From positions 1 through 34,644 of the forward strand of contig JBKBYG010000017.1 of NCBI GenBank assembly GCA_046313435.1: a DNA stretch of 34,644 nt. The letters are read 5' to 3'. The notes under the pieces are model-generated. The model was not told the DNA's origin, made no database searches, and saw nothing but the letters and a program-made list of their open reading frames with translations. Shown piece by piece: positions 7,990-15,961 of the stretch; within the stretch, counting starts at the first letter, position 1, and every line of letters begins with the position of its first letter. The position numbers were made by a program, and so were the translations under genes. The DNA is from JBKBYG01 sp046313435. GTDB taxonomy: Bacteria > Pseudomonadota > Alphaproteobacteria > Rickettsiales > Arcanibacteraceae.

Positions 7990-9030
7990 ATGCTAAAAAA
8001 ACAATTTGACTTTCTAATATTCATTGGCCGATTACAGCCTTTTCATTTGGGACATTATAAAATTGTTCAAAAAGCATTAGAATTAGCTGATAATGTAGTG
8101 ATTTTATGTGGCTCAGCAAATAGTCCTCGTACCATACGTAATCCTTGGACTGTTGAAGAAAGAGAAGAAATGATTCGCAGATGCTTTACTCTTTTTGATA
8201 ATAATAGAATTATTATTAAAGGCTTAGATGATGTGCTATATAATGATAAATTATGGATAGAAATTACTGTTAAAAAAGTCAAATCAATTATAGATTCATT
8301 TTCAGAAAATAATGAGTTTAAAATTGGTTTGATTGGCCATGAAAAGGATCATTCTTCATATTACTTAAAACTTTTCCCAGATTGGCAATATATTGCTATC
8401 GAAAATGAAAAAAATATTTCTTCAACCCCAATTAGAGAAGAGTTTTTAAATAATCAAAACTTATCAACTAGCTCAATAGAAAAATTGCACGAATCTGTGT
8501 ATAGTTATTTATTAGAATTTTCTTCTTTACCCTATTATAAATCATTAGTAGAAGAAGCAGAATTTGTAAATCAATACAAGCAAGCATGGGATAAGGCGCC
8601 GTATTTACCTATATTTATTACTGTAGCTGCAGCTATAGTAAAACACGACCATGTTTTATTCATTAGACGTCAAAATATTCCAGGAAAAGGGTTAATTGAA
8701 TTACCCGGAGATTTTGTAAACTCAAATGAAAAACTTTTTGAAGAATGTATAAGAATATTAAAAGAAAAAGCAAACTTGGATTTGTCTTCTAATAAATTAA
8801 AGGATTACGTGAGATCAGCTAGGATTTTTGATGAGCCTCAGCGTTCAAGTCTTGGGAGAGTAATTACATATGTTTTTTACTTTGAATTACCTAATGATCC
8901 AGACTCAAATCATTTCATAAACAACAATGCCGGGAAAGAGATATCCTGGTATCCTTTGAATAAACTTAATCCTACTGAAATATATGATGATCATTATCAT
9001 ATAATTAGAAATATACTCAAGATTTTATAG
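7990..9030 (+). CDS. nadM: NMN adenylyltransferase (NadM-type) fused to a degenerate Nudix domain
   Basis: A 346-residue two-domain protein. Residues ~6-180 are a nucleotidyltransferase of the NadM type, with G13-R-L-Q-P-F-H19-L-G-H22 (the HxGH site) and ISSTPIR at 143-149; this domain makes NAD+ from NMN and ATP. Residues ~205-346 align with the Nudix half of known NadM-Nudix fusions (LIELPGDFVN, then FDEPQRSSLGRVIT). The Nudix box is broken: the first Gly is D241, and the REUxEExG core reads R255-I-L-K-E259-K-A-N, so two metal-binding glutamates and the second glycine are lost. I infer a working NAD synthase half and a probably inactive hydrolase half. It starts a (+) cluster with the next two genes. 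Confidence 0.87.
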   Translation: MLKKQFDFLIFIGRLQPFHLGHYKIVQKALELADNVVILCGSANSPRTIRNPWTVEEREEMIRRCFTLFDNNRIIIKGLDDVLYNDKLWIEITVKKVKSIIDSFSENNEFKIGLIGHEKDHSSYYLKLFPDWQYIAIENEKNISSTPIREEFLNNQNLSTSSIEKLHESVYSYLLEFSSLPYYKSLVEEAEFVNQYKQAWDKAPYLPIFITVAAAIVKHDHVLFIRRQNIPGKGLIELPGDFVNSNEKLFEECIRILKEKANLDLSSNKLKDYVRSARIFDEPQRSSLGRVITYVFYFELPNDPDSNHFINNNAGKEISWYPLNKLNPTEIYDDHYHIIRNILKIL

Positions 9031-9031
9031 C

Positions 9032-9826
9032 ATGAATAGTTTTTTAATGACCTCATTAATTGCTGGTATAGGTATAGCCTTATGCGCAAGTGTACTTGGA
9101 TGTTTTATGTTATGGCAAAGAATGTCTTACTTTGGTGATTCTTTGTCGCATTCAATCTTACTAGGTATAATTATAGGGATTTCATTCAACATTTCTCCTA
9201 TAGTTGCTGGATTAATATTTGCAATTCTTATTGCATTTATTTTAAACTTACTTGATAGCAAACATACTAATGATTCCTTACTTGGAATTTTAGCTCAGAG
9301 CTGCTTAGCGATTAGTATAATAGTTAATTCTTATTCGAATAAATTGAAAATTGATTTGAATTACTATTTATTTGGTGACATTTTAGCAGTCGCAGAATTA
9401 GAAATTTTTGAAATTTATATTATTTTAGTTTTAATTTATATATGGCTTAAATTAAGATGGGCTAGTATAATCACAATAATTATTTCTAAAGAATTAGCCT
9501 ATGCAGATAAATTACCAGTTAAACGCATTAAATTAGAACTAATTTTTCTGATTGCTATTACTATAACTATATCAATTAAAATCGTGGGGATTTTACTTAT
9601 TACTTCCATGCTTATAATACCCGCTGCAACATCTAAAATTATCAGCTCTTCCCCTAAGCAAATGATCATTTGTGCGAGTATAATTTCTGTAATTGCGAGC
9701 ATTATAGGCGTGTTTCTTTCACAAGAAATTAATGCTCCTACAGGACCATTAATTGTTGTGACAAATCTAATAATTTTTATAATCCTACATTTAAAAAATT
9801 CAATATACAAATATAAGATAAAATGA
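9032..9826 (+). CDS. Metal ABC transporter permease (ZnuB/MntB family)
   Basis: A 264-residue membrane protein with about seven to eight hydrophobic segments, typical in length for the ABC-3 family. Family features include the N-terminal GIALCASVLGCFMLWQRMSY followed by FGDSLSHS, and later LLITSMLIIPAATS. These permeases import Zn2+ or Mn2+ with a periplasmic binding protein and an ATPase; neither partner gene is in the window, so they must lie elsewhere. ZnuB is the best guess because Rickettsiales keep a zinc system, but the metal cannot be set from sequence. The ATG starts one base after the nadM stop and the end overlaps the next gene by four bases (ATGA), so the three genes are probably co-transcribed and coupled. 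Confidence 0.85.
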   Translation: MNSFLMTSLIAGIGIALCASVLGCFMLWQRMSYFGDSLSHSILLGIIIGISFNISPIVAGLIFAILIAFILNLLDSKHTNDSLLGILAQSCLAISIIVNSYSNKLKIDLNYYLFGDILAVAELEIFEIYIILVLIYIWLKLRWASIITIIISKELAYADKLPVKRIKLELIFLIAITITISIKIVGILLITSMLIIPAATSKIISSSPKQMIICASIISVIASIIGVFLSQEINAPTGPLIVVTNLIIFIILHLKNSIYKYKIK

Positions 9827-10413
9827 AAAAACTTATTATATTAGTTACTATAATATTTTTTAGCCAAGGATCATATGCAAAAAATATTGCTATTTTCCTT
9901 TATACTTCAGAAGAATGTGGAGATAAAATTTATGAGCAATTTACAAAAAGCTATGGATTTGAGAGAAAGTTTAATTTTAATCATAAGAACTTTGAATATC
10001 ATGTTACTTTAGGATTTATAGAAAATGTTGAAGACAGTGATATTAAAGAATTAAAAACGGAAATAAAAAATCTGCTAAAATTTCATATCAAAGATGAAAT
10101 GTATTTTCAATTTGGAGTACTCAGCATGCTTGGTAAAGGAACACCTTACATAGTAGCTTTACCAAAAAATGGAATTGATTTTATCAAACTTAATAATGAA
10201 ATTAATAATTTTGTATCGAGCTATAAAAATAGCAAATATAAAATGAGTGATTTTACTCAAAAGGATAACTATATTCCTCATTTATCACTTAATGCTAAAC
10301 TCCATAAAAACATCAAAGCTCAAGCTTTATATGAGACATTTACGAATTTAAATCATACTATTGATGGCTATAGTCTTCCTTTGTCAAAACTTGTAATTAA
10401 GTCTGAAAAATAA
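9823..10413 (+). CDS. Exported 2H phosphoesterase-like protein (2'-5' RNA ligase / cyclic phosphodiesterase fold)
   Basis: A 196-residue protein with a Sec signal peptide (MKKLIILVTIIFFSQGSYA, cleavage likely after residue 19). The mature part has two H-x-T/S motifs separated by about 90 residues: H60-V-T62 in FEYHVTLGF and H153-L-S155 in YIPHLSLNA. This is the signature of the 2H phosphoesterase superfamily (LigT, ThpR, CPDases, 2'-5' phosphodiesterases), enzymes that open cyclic phosphates or cleave 2'-5' linkages. The family call is by motif and spacing only. Family members are usually cytoplasmic, so export to the periplasm or beyond is unusual. It is translationally coupled to the upstream permease and followed by a strong terminator. 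Confidence 0.65.
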   Translation: MKKLIILVTIIFFSQGSYAKNIAIFLYTSEECGDKIYEQFTKSYGFERKFNFNHKNFEYHVTLGFIENVEDSDIKELKTEIKNLLKFHIKDEMYFQFGVLSMLGKGTPYIVALPKNGIDFIKLNNEINNFVSSYKNSKYKMSDFTQKDNYIPHLSLNAKLHKNIKAQALYETFTNLNHTIDGYSLPLSKLVIKSEK

Positions 10414-10443
10414 AAAGAGAGCTTAGAATTCTAAGCTCTCTTT
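10414..10443. terminator. Bidirectional hairpin terminator
   Basis: A perfect 13-bp stem, AAAGAGAGCTTAG (10414-10426) with CTAAGCTCTCTTT (10431-10443) and an AATT loop. It lies between two convergent genes, right after the stop at 10413 and 24 bases past the (-) gene stop at 10467. The A-rich and T-rich stem ends give short U runs in both transcripts, so it can serve both. Confidence 0.85.
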
Positions 10444-10466
10444 AAAGCAATTCTTCGGCTGAGTTT

Positions 10467-11213
10467 TTAGTCCTGCTTTCTATCTCCAAAAAATCTAAGT
10501 AATTGCATAAACAGGTTAATAAAATCTAAATAGAGGGTAAATGCTCCGACTAATGCGGCTTTACTTGTAGCTTCTCCATTAGATCCAACTTCATAATATA
10601 CTTGCTTCAAGCGTTGAGTATCATAAGCCGTAAAACCAGTGAAAATTAAAGTACTTAAGATCGAAACAGCAAATTGAACACCATTACTTTTCAAAAATAT
10701 ATTTACTACAGAAGCCATTATAATTCCGAATAATCCCATAATTAAAAAGGATCCAAAAGCTGTTAAATCTCTTTTTGTTGTATAACCATAAAGACTCATC
10801 CCCCCAAATACTGATGCTGTAATAAAGAATACTCTAGCAATACTAGTACCTGTATACATTAAGAAAATTGAGCTAAGTGATAATCCCATAGTCGCAGCAT
10901 ACACCCAGAATAGTGTTTTAGCATTCTCTACACTCATTCTTGCCATACCAAAGCTAAAGAATAAAGCTATTGCTAAAGGAGCAAACATAATTAAATATCC
11001 TAGTCCTGATACACCAACGGCTCTACCATTCTGCATGACATATTGCATAGACATAAAACTTTCTGATGATGCAGCTATTATTGCTAATAATCCTGTTAAG
11101 GCAAGAGCTCCTGCCATATAGTTATAAACCTGCAACATAAAGCTACGTAAGCCCTGATCAATATTAATTGTTTCAGTCTTTGAAGTTGCAAAATTATATT
11201 TTGTGTAATCCAT
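10467..11213 (-). CDS. Bax inhibitor-1 / YbhL family membrane protein
   Basis: A 248-residue protein with seven hydrophobic segments, the normal size and topology for the bacterial BI-1 (UPF0005, TMBIM) family. Typical traits are the N-terminal LRSFMLQVYNYMAGALALTG and the C-terminal YDTQRLKQVY followed by GALTLYLDFINLF-like sequence (here GAFTLYLDFINLFMQLLRFF). Homologues act as pH-sensitive calcium leak channels (BsYetJ) or interact with membrane proteases in E. coli (YccA); the role here is unknown. A GGAG lies about 11 bases upstream of the ATG. It stands alone between two long gaps and shares its terminator with the convergent 2H phosphoesterase gene. Confidence 0.92.
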   Translation of the reverse strand: MDYTKYNFATSKTETINIDQGLRSFMLQVYNYMAGALALTGLLAIIAASSESFMSMQYVMQNGRAVGVSGLGYLIMFAPLAIALFFSFGMARMSVENAKTLFWVYAATMGLSLSSIFLMYTGTSIARVFFITASVFGGMSLYGYTTKRDLTAFGSFLIMGLFGIIMASVVNIFLKSNGVQFAVSILSTLIFTGFTAYDTQRLKQVYYEVGSNGEATSKAALVGAFTLYLDFINLFMQLLRFFGDRKQD

Positions 11214-11549
11214 ATATTATAAACTCCATATTAATCTTATAATTTTATATAAGTATAATGTCTTTAAAGCTATTTATCAAGTAGACTTATAATAAAATTT
11301 AAACCAGTTTTTATTTCATTAAGTTGTTTATTTATTACAAAGTAAAATTTTTCATAGATAATTTTTTTATATTTTTTATCGTAAAACTATATATAGATTT
11401 AATTATTTTATGTCTAATTATAAAAGATAATTCAAAAATTAAAAACTTAATAGCAAAAAATTCGTTTTGATATGAACTATTTAACCCTTTTTTAGTTATT
11501 CTAGTTTATACAAATAGTTATACGGATAATAATAATAGAGGACAAGAAT
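11214..11549. other. Intergenic stretch between divergent genes
   Basis: This 336-base, very AT-rich gap lies between the divergent BI-1 and receiver genes and must contain both promoters. No open frame or RNA is visible. A TTGATA at about 11467 could be a -35 element for the receiver gene, but no convincing -10 at proper spacing was found. Confidence 0.45.
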
Positions 11550-11948
11550 ATGACACATACAATACTTGCTATAGATGATGAAGAAATTTGCTTAGAAGTA
11601 ATTGAATTATTCTTACAGGCAAATGGATATGAAGTTGTACCTGCCCTGGGGGGAGATAAGGGAATTGATATGTTAAAATCTGGTCAGAAAAAGATCGATG
11701 TCATAATGCTTGATTTGATGATGCCTGGAATTGGAGGCCTAGACGTTTTAAAGAAGATAAAATCTGATCCAAATCTTAGCCAGATACCTGTAATTCTTCA
11801 AACTGGCAGTTCAAATGATATAGAGTTAGAAAAGGCAAGCGATATAGGTATAGCTGGGTATGTAAGAAAGCCTTACGATTGCGAAGACTTACTCAATGCT
11901 GTAGCTTCTGCAATGAAAACTACTGAACTACAAAAAATATATCAATAA
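11550..11948 (+). CDS. Stand-alone response regulator receiver (CheY-like)
   Basis: A 132-residue protein consisting of one receiver domain and nothing else. The phosphorylation set is complete: acidic pair D9/D10, phospho-acceptor D55 (VIMLDLMMPG), switch T85 (LQTGSS) and K107 (VRKPYD). With no output domain it probably acts by binding a partner, like CheY, DivK or CpdR in other bacteria. The length and the C-terminal extension (MKTTELQKIYQ) do not settle which. No histidine kinase is adjacent. GAGG about eight bases before the ATG (GAGGACAAGAAT) supports the start. Downstream tsaD begins 59 bases later. Confidence 0.92.
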   Translation: MTHTILAIDDEEICLEVIELFLQANGYEVVPALGGDKGIDMLKSGQKKIDVIMLDLMMPGIGGLDVLKKIKSDPNLSQIPVILQTGSSNDIELEKASDIGIAGYVRKPYDCEDLLNAVASAMKTTELQKIYQ

Positions 11949-12007
11949 TATCTTGCACTTTATCAATTAAGCTTTTAGCATATATTTTAAAAAAGATTTT
12001 ATTATAT

Positions 12008-13024
12008 ATGTTAAAAGTTTTATCTATTGAATCTACTTGCGACGAAACTGCTGTTGCAATTATAAATGAAAACAAACAAATCCTTTCACACATAGTCTTA
12101 TCACAGCTAGACGAACATCGTCCTTACGGAGGAGTAGTACCTGAAATTGCCGCAAGGTCACATATGAAATATCTTTCTAAATTAGTGGAAGAAGCCCTAG
12201 CAAAATCTGAACTAAATTTTAATGATATTGACGCTATTGCTGTTACTGGCGGACCTGGTCTAATTGGAGGAGTTATAGTTGGAGTAATGTTTGCTAAATC
12301 TATGGCTTTCGCACTTAACAAACCGTTTATCGCAATTAATCACCTTGAAGGTCATGCACTTACTGCAAGACTTACTTCTGATGTTGAATATCCTTTTTTA
12401 CTTTTACTTATATCAGGGGGTCATTGTCAATTCATTATTGTTGAGAGTTTAAGCAAATACCATTTACTCGGATCAACTATAGATGACGCTGTGGGTGAAG
12501 CTTTTGATAAAGTTGCTAAAATGCTTGGACTTGATTATCCAGGAGGACCAATAATTGAAAAAACTGCACAATATGGAAATAAATTAAGATTTAAGTTTCC
12601 TAAATCAATTATCGGTAAAGATGGCTGTAATATGTCATTTTCAGGCCTTAAATCTGCAGTACGAAGAGAAATTGAAAAATCTGCTGGTACTGATCAAGAT
12701 AAAGCTGATATAGCAGCATCATTTCAATATATAGTTGGAGAAATTTTGAAAAATCGGCTAAAAAATGCAATTGAAATTTACAATAAATCTTACTTCAATA
12801 AAGCTTTGGTCATTGCCGGCGGAGTAGCGGCAAATCAATATTTACGCACTGAACTTTCAATTCTTGCAAAAGAGCATGGTTTCACATTAATTACTCCTCC
12901 AGTTAATTTATGTACAGATAATGCAGCTATGATAGGGTGGGCCGCTATAGAGCGTTTAAAGGCGGGATACAAAACTGATTTTAACTTTGCTCCTAAAGAC
13001 CGCTGGCCTTTGACAGAAATTTAG
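12008..13024 (+). CDS. tsaD: tRNA N6-adenosine threonylcarbamoyltransferase TsaD
   Basis: A 338-residue, full-length member of the Kae1/TsaD/Gcp family. It transfers the threonylcarbamoyl group from threonylcarbamoyl-AMP to A37 of tRNAs reading ANN codons, together with TsaB and TsaE. Visible motifs are LSIESTCDETA, PEIAARSHMKYL, the iron/zinc-binding H112-x-x-x-H116 (NHLEGHA), the nucleotide-binding VTGGPGLIGG and LISGGHCQ, and the C-terminal VAGG-type and CTDNAAMIGWA segments. It is an essential gene. No strong ribosome site precedes the ATG, but the family start motif begins at residue 5, so the start is right. Confidence 0.97.
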   Translation: MLKVLSIESTCDETAVAIINENKQILSHIVLSQLDEHRPYGGVVPEIAARSHMKYLSKLVEEALAKSELNFNDIDAIAVTGGPGLIGGVIVGVMFAKSMAFALNKPFIAINHLEGHALTARLTSDVEYPFLLLLISGGHCQFIIVESLSKYHLLGSTIDDAVGEAFDKVAKMLGLDYPGGPIIEKTAQYGNKLRFKFPKSIIGKDGCNMSFSGLKSAVRREIEKSAGTDQDKADIAASFQYIVGEILKNRLKNAIEIYNKSYFNKALVIAGGVAANQYLRTELSILAKEHGFTLITPPVNLCTDNAAMIGWAAIERLKAGYKTDFNFAPKDRWPLTEI

Positions 13025-13092
13025 AATTTTAACCTCTTATTAAATTTGCGCTGTTAATGTTCCTATAAAATAAATATATTTTAGGAGAAATT

Positions 13093-14415
13093 ATGCCTGG
13101 TTCAAATAATAATTTAGAAAAAAAATTAAAAATCCAACAAGAAAGAGAAGCTACGGATAAAATATTTCAAACAAAATTAACTGATGAAGAAATTTTAAGG
13201 GCCTACAATTATTTTCTAATGAACGACGAGGGAAGAAGCTTTGAAACATTAGGGGTTGAAACTGAAGAGCAGCTTATAAGTAAATATACTGAAACTTATA
13301 ATGAATATAAGAATACAAACAATATTGATACACTCTATGGTTCAATGCTTGTTACAACTTTGATGAGTTATAAGGGTGTTAATACTGCTGCCGGTAAAGC
13401 TTTATCAAAAAAAGACTATGAAGCTTTTAGTCAGAATTTACAATATTGTGACCAAAATGATATTAAAAGCGGCATTGACCTTATTATTGCTAAAAATGAT
13501 GATGTGAAAGCAATAGAAATAATATCCTCATTTGACAAAAACCTGGCAACCATATCTCAAACTTACATTGTGCATGGTGCAACTAAAGTTCTAAGTTATA
13601 TTGCTGAGCATAATAGGGACAATTATGAGGAAAACAAGAATTTTATTGAACAAATTGTCAAGGATATTAAGCGAACTAAAAATACAATTCCTGTTGAAAC
13701 TATAAAAGAAATTGTTGATATTACTTTAGGATGTTGTAAATCTGATTTAAAGAAAGATGAGTTTTTAAAAAAATCTAGCCTGGCATTACTTAACGATCCT
13801 AAGCTAGACATAAATATGAGCTCATTAAGTATTATTGAAAAGTTAGAAACTCTTAAGCAGTCAACTGAAGATAATAGATTCAAAACTCTTGCAAATATTT
13901 ATATTGATGGATTTAAAAAATTAGATTTTATACTTTCTCCAGAACAATATGAGGAAGCAGCACGTTACAAAATATTTTGTGAAAAAGTTTCTAAAGAATC
14001 TTTTAACGATTTAGATTTCAAATATAAAAATGAAATTACTATTTCAATCTCAGATATACTTATTGAAAATCAAGAACTATATAAATCTTTTAAGGAAAAA
14101 AGAGAGTTTTTTAATGAAGGACTTTTAATTGCTGAAATTAAAACAGCATTTAAGCCACAGCAAGAATTGCTTAATAAAAAAGAATCCTTAAAAGACCAAG
14201 TAAACCAGTTCAGTAATTTATCATTTAAATCAATACTTGAACTTGGTCTACTAAAAACGTTATTCCTTGCAATCGATAAATTTTTAAAGAAAGATCAAAA
14301 ATTGCATAAAGAATTAAAGGAAGTAAAAGATACAATTCAACAATTCAAAAAAGAATTTCCTAATACAGTTACCCAAAGTATTTCCAAAGCTGGCAAATCT
14401 GGACCAATGATTTAA
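13093..14415 (+). CDS. Hypothetical 440-residue helical protein
   Basis: I do not recognise this protein. It is hydrophilic, Lys/Glu/Asn-rich and apparently all helical, without signal peptide, membrane segment or repeat that I can see. The N-terminal ~25 residues and the C-terminal third (around 360-420, ELLNKKESLKDQVNQ and LHKELKEVKDTIQQFKKEF) have coiled-coil character, separated by a short hydrophobic run near FKSILELGLLKTLFLAI. AGGAG six bases upstream of the ATG is a strong ribosome site, so it is surely expressed. It is followed 56 bases later by another orphan on the same strand. Its composition suits a lineage-specific cytoplasmic or secreted protein. Confidence 0.7.
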   Translation: MPGSNNNLEKKLKIQQEREATDKIFQTKLTDEEILRAYNYFLMNDEGRSFETLGVETEEQLISKYTETYNEYKNTNNIDTLYGSMLVTTLMSYKGVNTAAGKALSKKDYEAFSQNLQYCDQNDIKSGIDLIIAKNDDVKAIEIISSFDKNLATISQTYIVHGATKVLSYIAEHNRDNYEENKNFIEQIVKDIKRTKNTIPVETIKEIVDITLGCCKSDLKKDEFLKKSSLALLNDPKLDINMSSLSIIEKLETLKQSTEDNRFKTLANIYIDGFKKLDFILSPEQYEEAARYKIFCEKVSKESFNDLDFKYKNEITISISDILIENQELYKSFKEKREFFNEGLLIAEIKTAFKPQQELLNKKESLKDQVNQFSNLSFKSILELGLLKTLFLAIDKFLKKDQKLHKELKEVKDTIQQFKKEFPNTVTQSISKAGKSGPMI

Positions 14416-14471
14416 CCATTTGTTAACCAAATTATGTTTTTCATAAATATTATACTTCAAATGAGGGAATT

Positions 14472-15077
14472 ATGAAAAACAAATTTGATCACTTACAATA
14501 TACTGTAAATAAGTTAAAGTATGGGCTTGAAATCTCATATCATTATAATTTAGCAAATAGATATAATTTAATTTTACATAACCAGATTGCAAATAAATTT
14601 AACGAGCCTGCTTTAGAAAAATTTAACCTACATAAAAATTTAGCAGATAATTTAGCTAAAATTTGGGATTTTAATTACACCCATCCTACTTTAATTGATT
14701 CAGACTTGATTTATTCATTCTTTGACCCAGTTGATACTGAAGTATCAAGTGATCTTTATTATATATATGATAAGGCTAGTTTTATATTGGATATGCTTAA
14801 ATTAAAAAATAAAGCTATTGATGAAATACATATTGCAGAACAATCCTCTAGCATGATTGAAAAATATAGGCATTTATCATCTGCACATGATTACAATACC
14901 GAAGCATTGGATAAAGCTGAGGCTGTTTTCTATAATTTCACACAGCCTACTTATGTCGATTCAGTTATGGGAGAAGCAATTCAAGAAGTAAGAAATAATT
15001 TTGATGACGCAGTACAAATTTCAGGACAAATTGAAACTGAAATATTTAATATAGTTCATTTTGATTACGCCCGTTAA
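14472..15077 (+). CDS. Hypothetical 201-residue helical protein, relative of the protein at 33712
   Basis: Not assignable to a known family. It is helical, rich in Asn, Asp, Tyr and Ile, without signal peptide or membrane segment. It shares a pattern with the protein encoded at 33712-34326: a W-x-x-x-Y-x-x-P-T-x-x-D block (IWDFNYTHPTLIDS versus YWENEYILPTILDN), then A-x-x-I-L-x-L-L-K (ASFILDMLK / AKCILALLN), a Ser-rich middle with AHDYN/AHNYY, and an x-F/Y-V/I-D-S/T ending block. The order and spacing agree along the whole length. A GAGGG a few bases upstream supports the start. The gene ends one base from the convergent transglycosylase-like gene. Confidence 0.7.
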   Translation: MKNKFDHLQYTVNKLKYGLEISYHYNLANRYNLILHNQIANKFNEPALEKFNLHKNLADNLAKIWDFNYTHPTLIDSDLIYSFFDPVDTEVSSDLYYIYDKASFILDMLKLKNKAIDEIHIAEQSSSMIEKYRHLSSAHDYNTEALDKAEAVFYNFTQPTYVDSVMGEAIQEVRNNFDDAVQISGQIETEIFNIVHFDYAR

Positions 15078-15078
15078 A

Positions 15079-15885
15079 TTAGTCGACAAAAGTTAGATTT
15101 TTTAAAGTCTTGCCTTTATTTAAAGAAGCAATTGCATCTTGAGCCATGTCTTGTGCAACACTATATTGCTGTGATTTATTATTTACTTTAATCATTAAAT
15201 CACTTTTTCTTCTCTGGGAATTTAAATTAGCATATTTACCATATTTCCTATTACTTGCAGCATATGAGGCGTGTTTATCCTGATATTTATTTGATGCGTA
15301 TTGTCTATGTGATCTTGAATTAACATTATTGACTAGTTTTAAATTAGTGCCATGCCATTCATTAATAACTTTATATGCATATGGATGACCTTTTTCTGGA
15401 GTTTCTGAATGATATGCTGCTACTGCATTTTTCCAGTTTTGATGCCTTTCATAATTATTCTTTAAGAATGACGCTCCATAAGAAATATTATTTCTAGGCT
15501 CGAATGCTTCTTCTAAATTTTTAAAGGCTTTTGGATGATAATGTAGATTAATTTGCATGCAGCCCACATCTATTGATTTCTGCCCTGCTTCAAGCATTTT
15601 TTTTACTTCTCTTATTGCTTCTTGCTTTGAATTAAAATAGTAAGCTTTGCCTTGAGAATTTACTGCCCAAGGCCAAGGAAGATAAGTTTTTGAATTATCA
15701 TGCCATCTTTTTGTTTCAATGATCGAAACAGCTTTAAGTAGGTCTTGAGGAATATTATGTGTTCTTTCAAAATAAGAAAAATATCTTAGACATTTATTTG
15801 AATCTCTCAGTATAATATCTTCTTCAGCGATTGCTATACGAGAAATCATTAATATAGTAAAATAAATAAATAGCTTCAAAACCAA
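15079..15885 (-). CDS. Exported lytic transglycosylase-like (SLT domain) protein
   Basis: A 268-residue protein with a signal peptide (residues 1-20, cleavage near IAIA-EE). Residues ~30-180 form an SLT-type lysozyme fold: the probable catalytic Glu is E57 in VSIIETKRW, followed by LPWPWAVNSQGKAYYF, the S-x-D-V-G-C-M-Q-I-N motif, and AVAAYHS with a following Y-A-Y-K-V. These enzymes cleave the MurNAc-GlcNAc bond of peptidoglycan. This subtype is often tied to envelope-spanning machines such as type IV secretion. The C-terminal ~80 residues are a basic Ser/Tyr/Asn-rich tail of low complexity. It lies downstream of the ankyrin gene with a 76-base gap. Confidence 0.8.
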   Translation of the reverse strand: MVLKLFIYFTILMISRIAIAEEDIILRDSNKCLRYFSYFERTHNIPQDLLKAVSIIETKRWHDNSKTYLPWPWAVNSQGKAYYFNSKQEAIREVKKMLEAGQKSIDVGCMQINLHYHPKAFKNLEEAFEPRNNISYGASFLKNNYERHQNWKNAVAAYHSETPEKGHPYAYKVINEWHGTNLKLVNNVNSRSHRQYASNKYQDKHASYAASNRKYGKYANLNSQRRKSDLMIKVNNKSQQYSVAQDMAQDAIASLNKGKTLKNLTFVD

Positions 15886-15961
15886 CCTTTCGTATATATT
15901 ATTGTAATTTATTGAGAATAAGCTTTATTTATTAAATTAATATTAAATGCAAGAAATATAC

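Noticed and set aside
7990..8500. RibF or other cytidylyltransferase-like enzyme
   Set aside because: GRLQPFHLGH followed by SANSPRTIRNPWT and a C-terminal Nudix-type domain with FDEPQRSS is specific for NadM-Nudix fusions.
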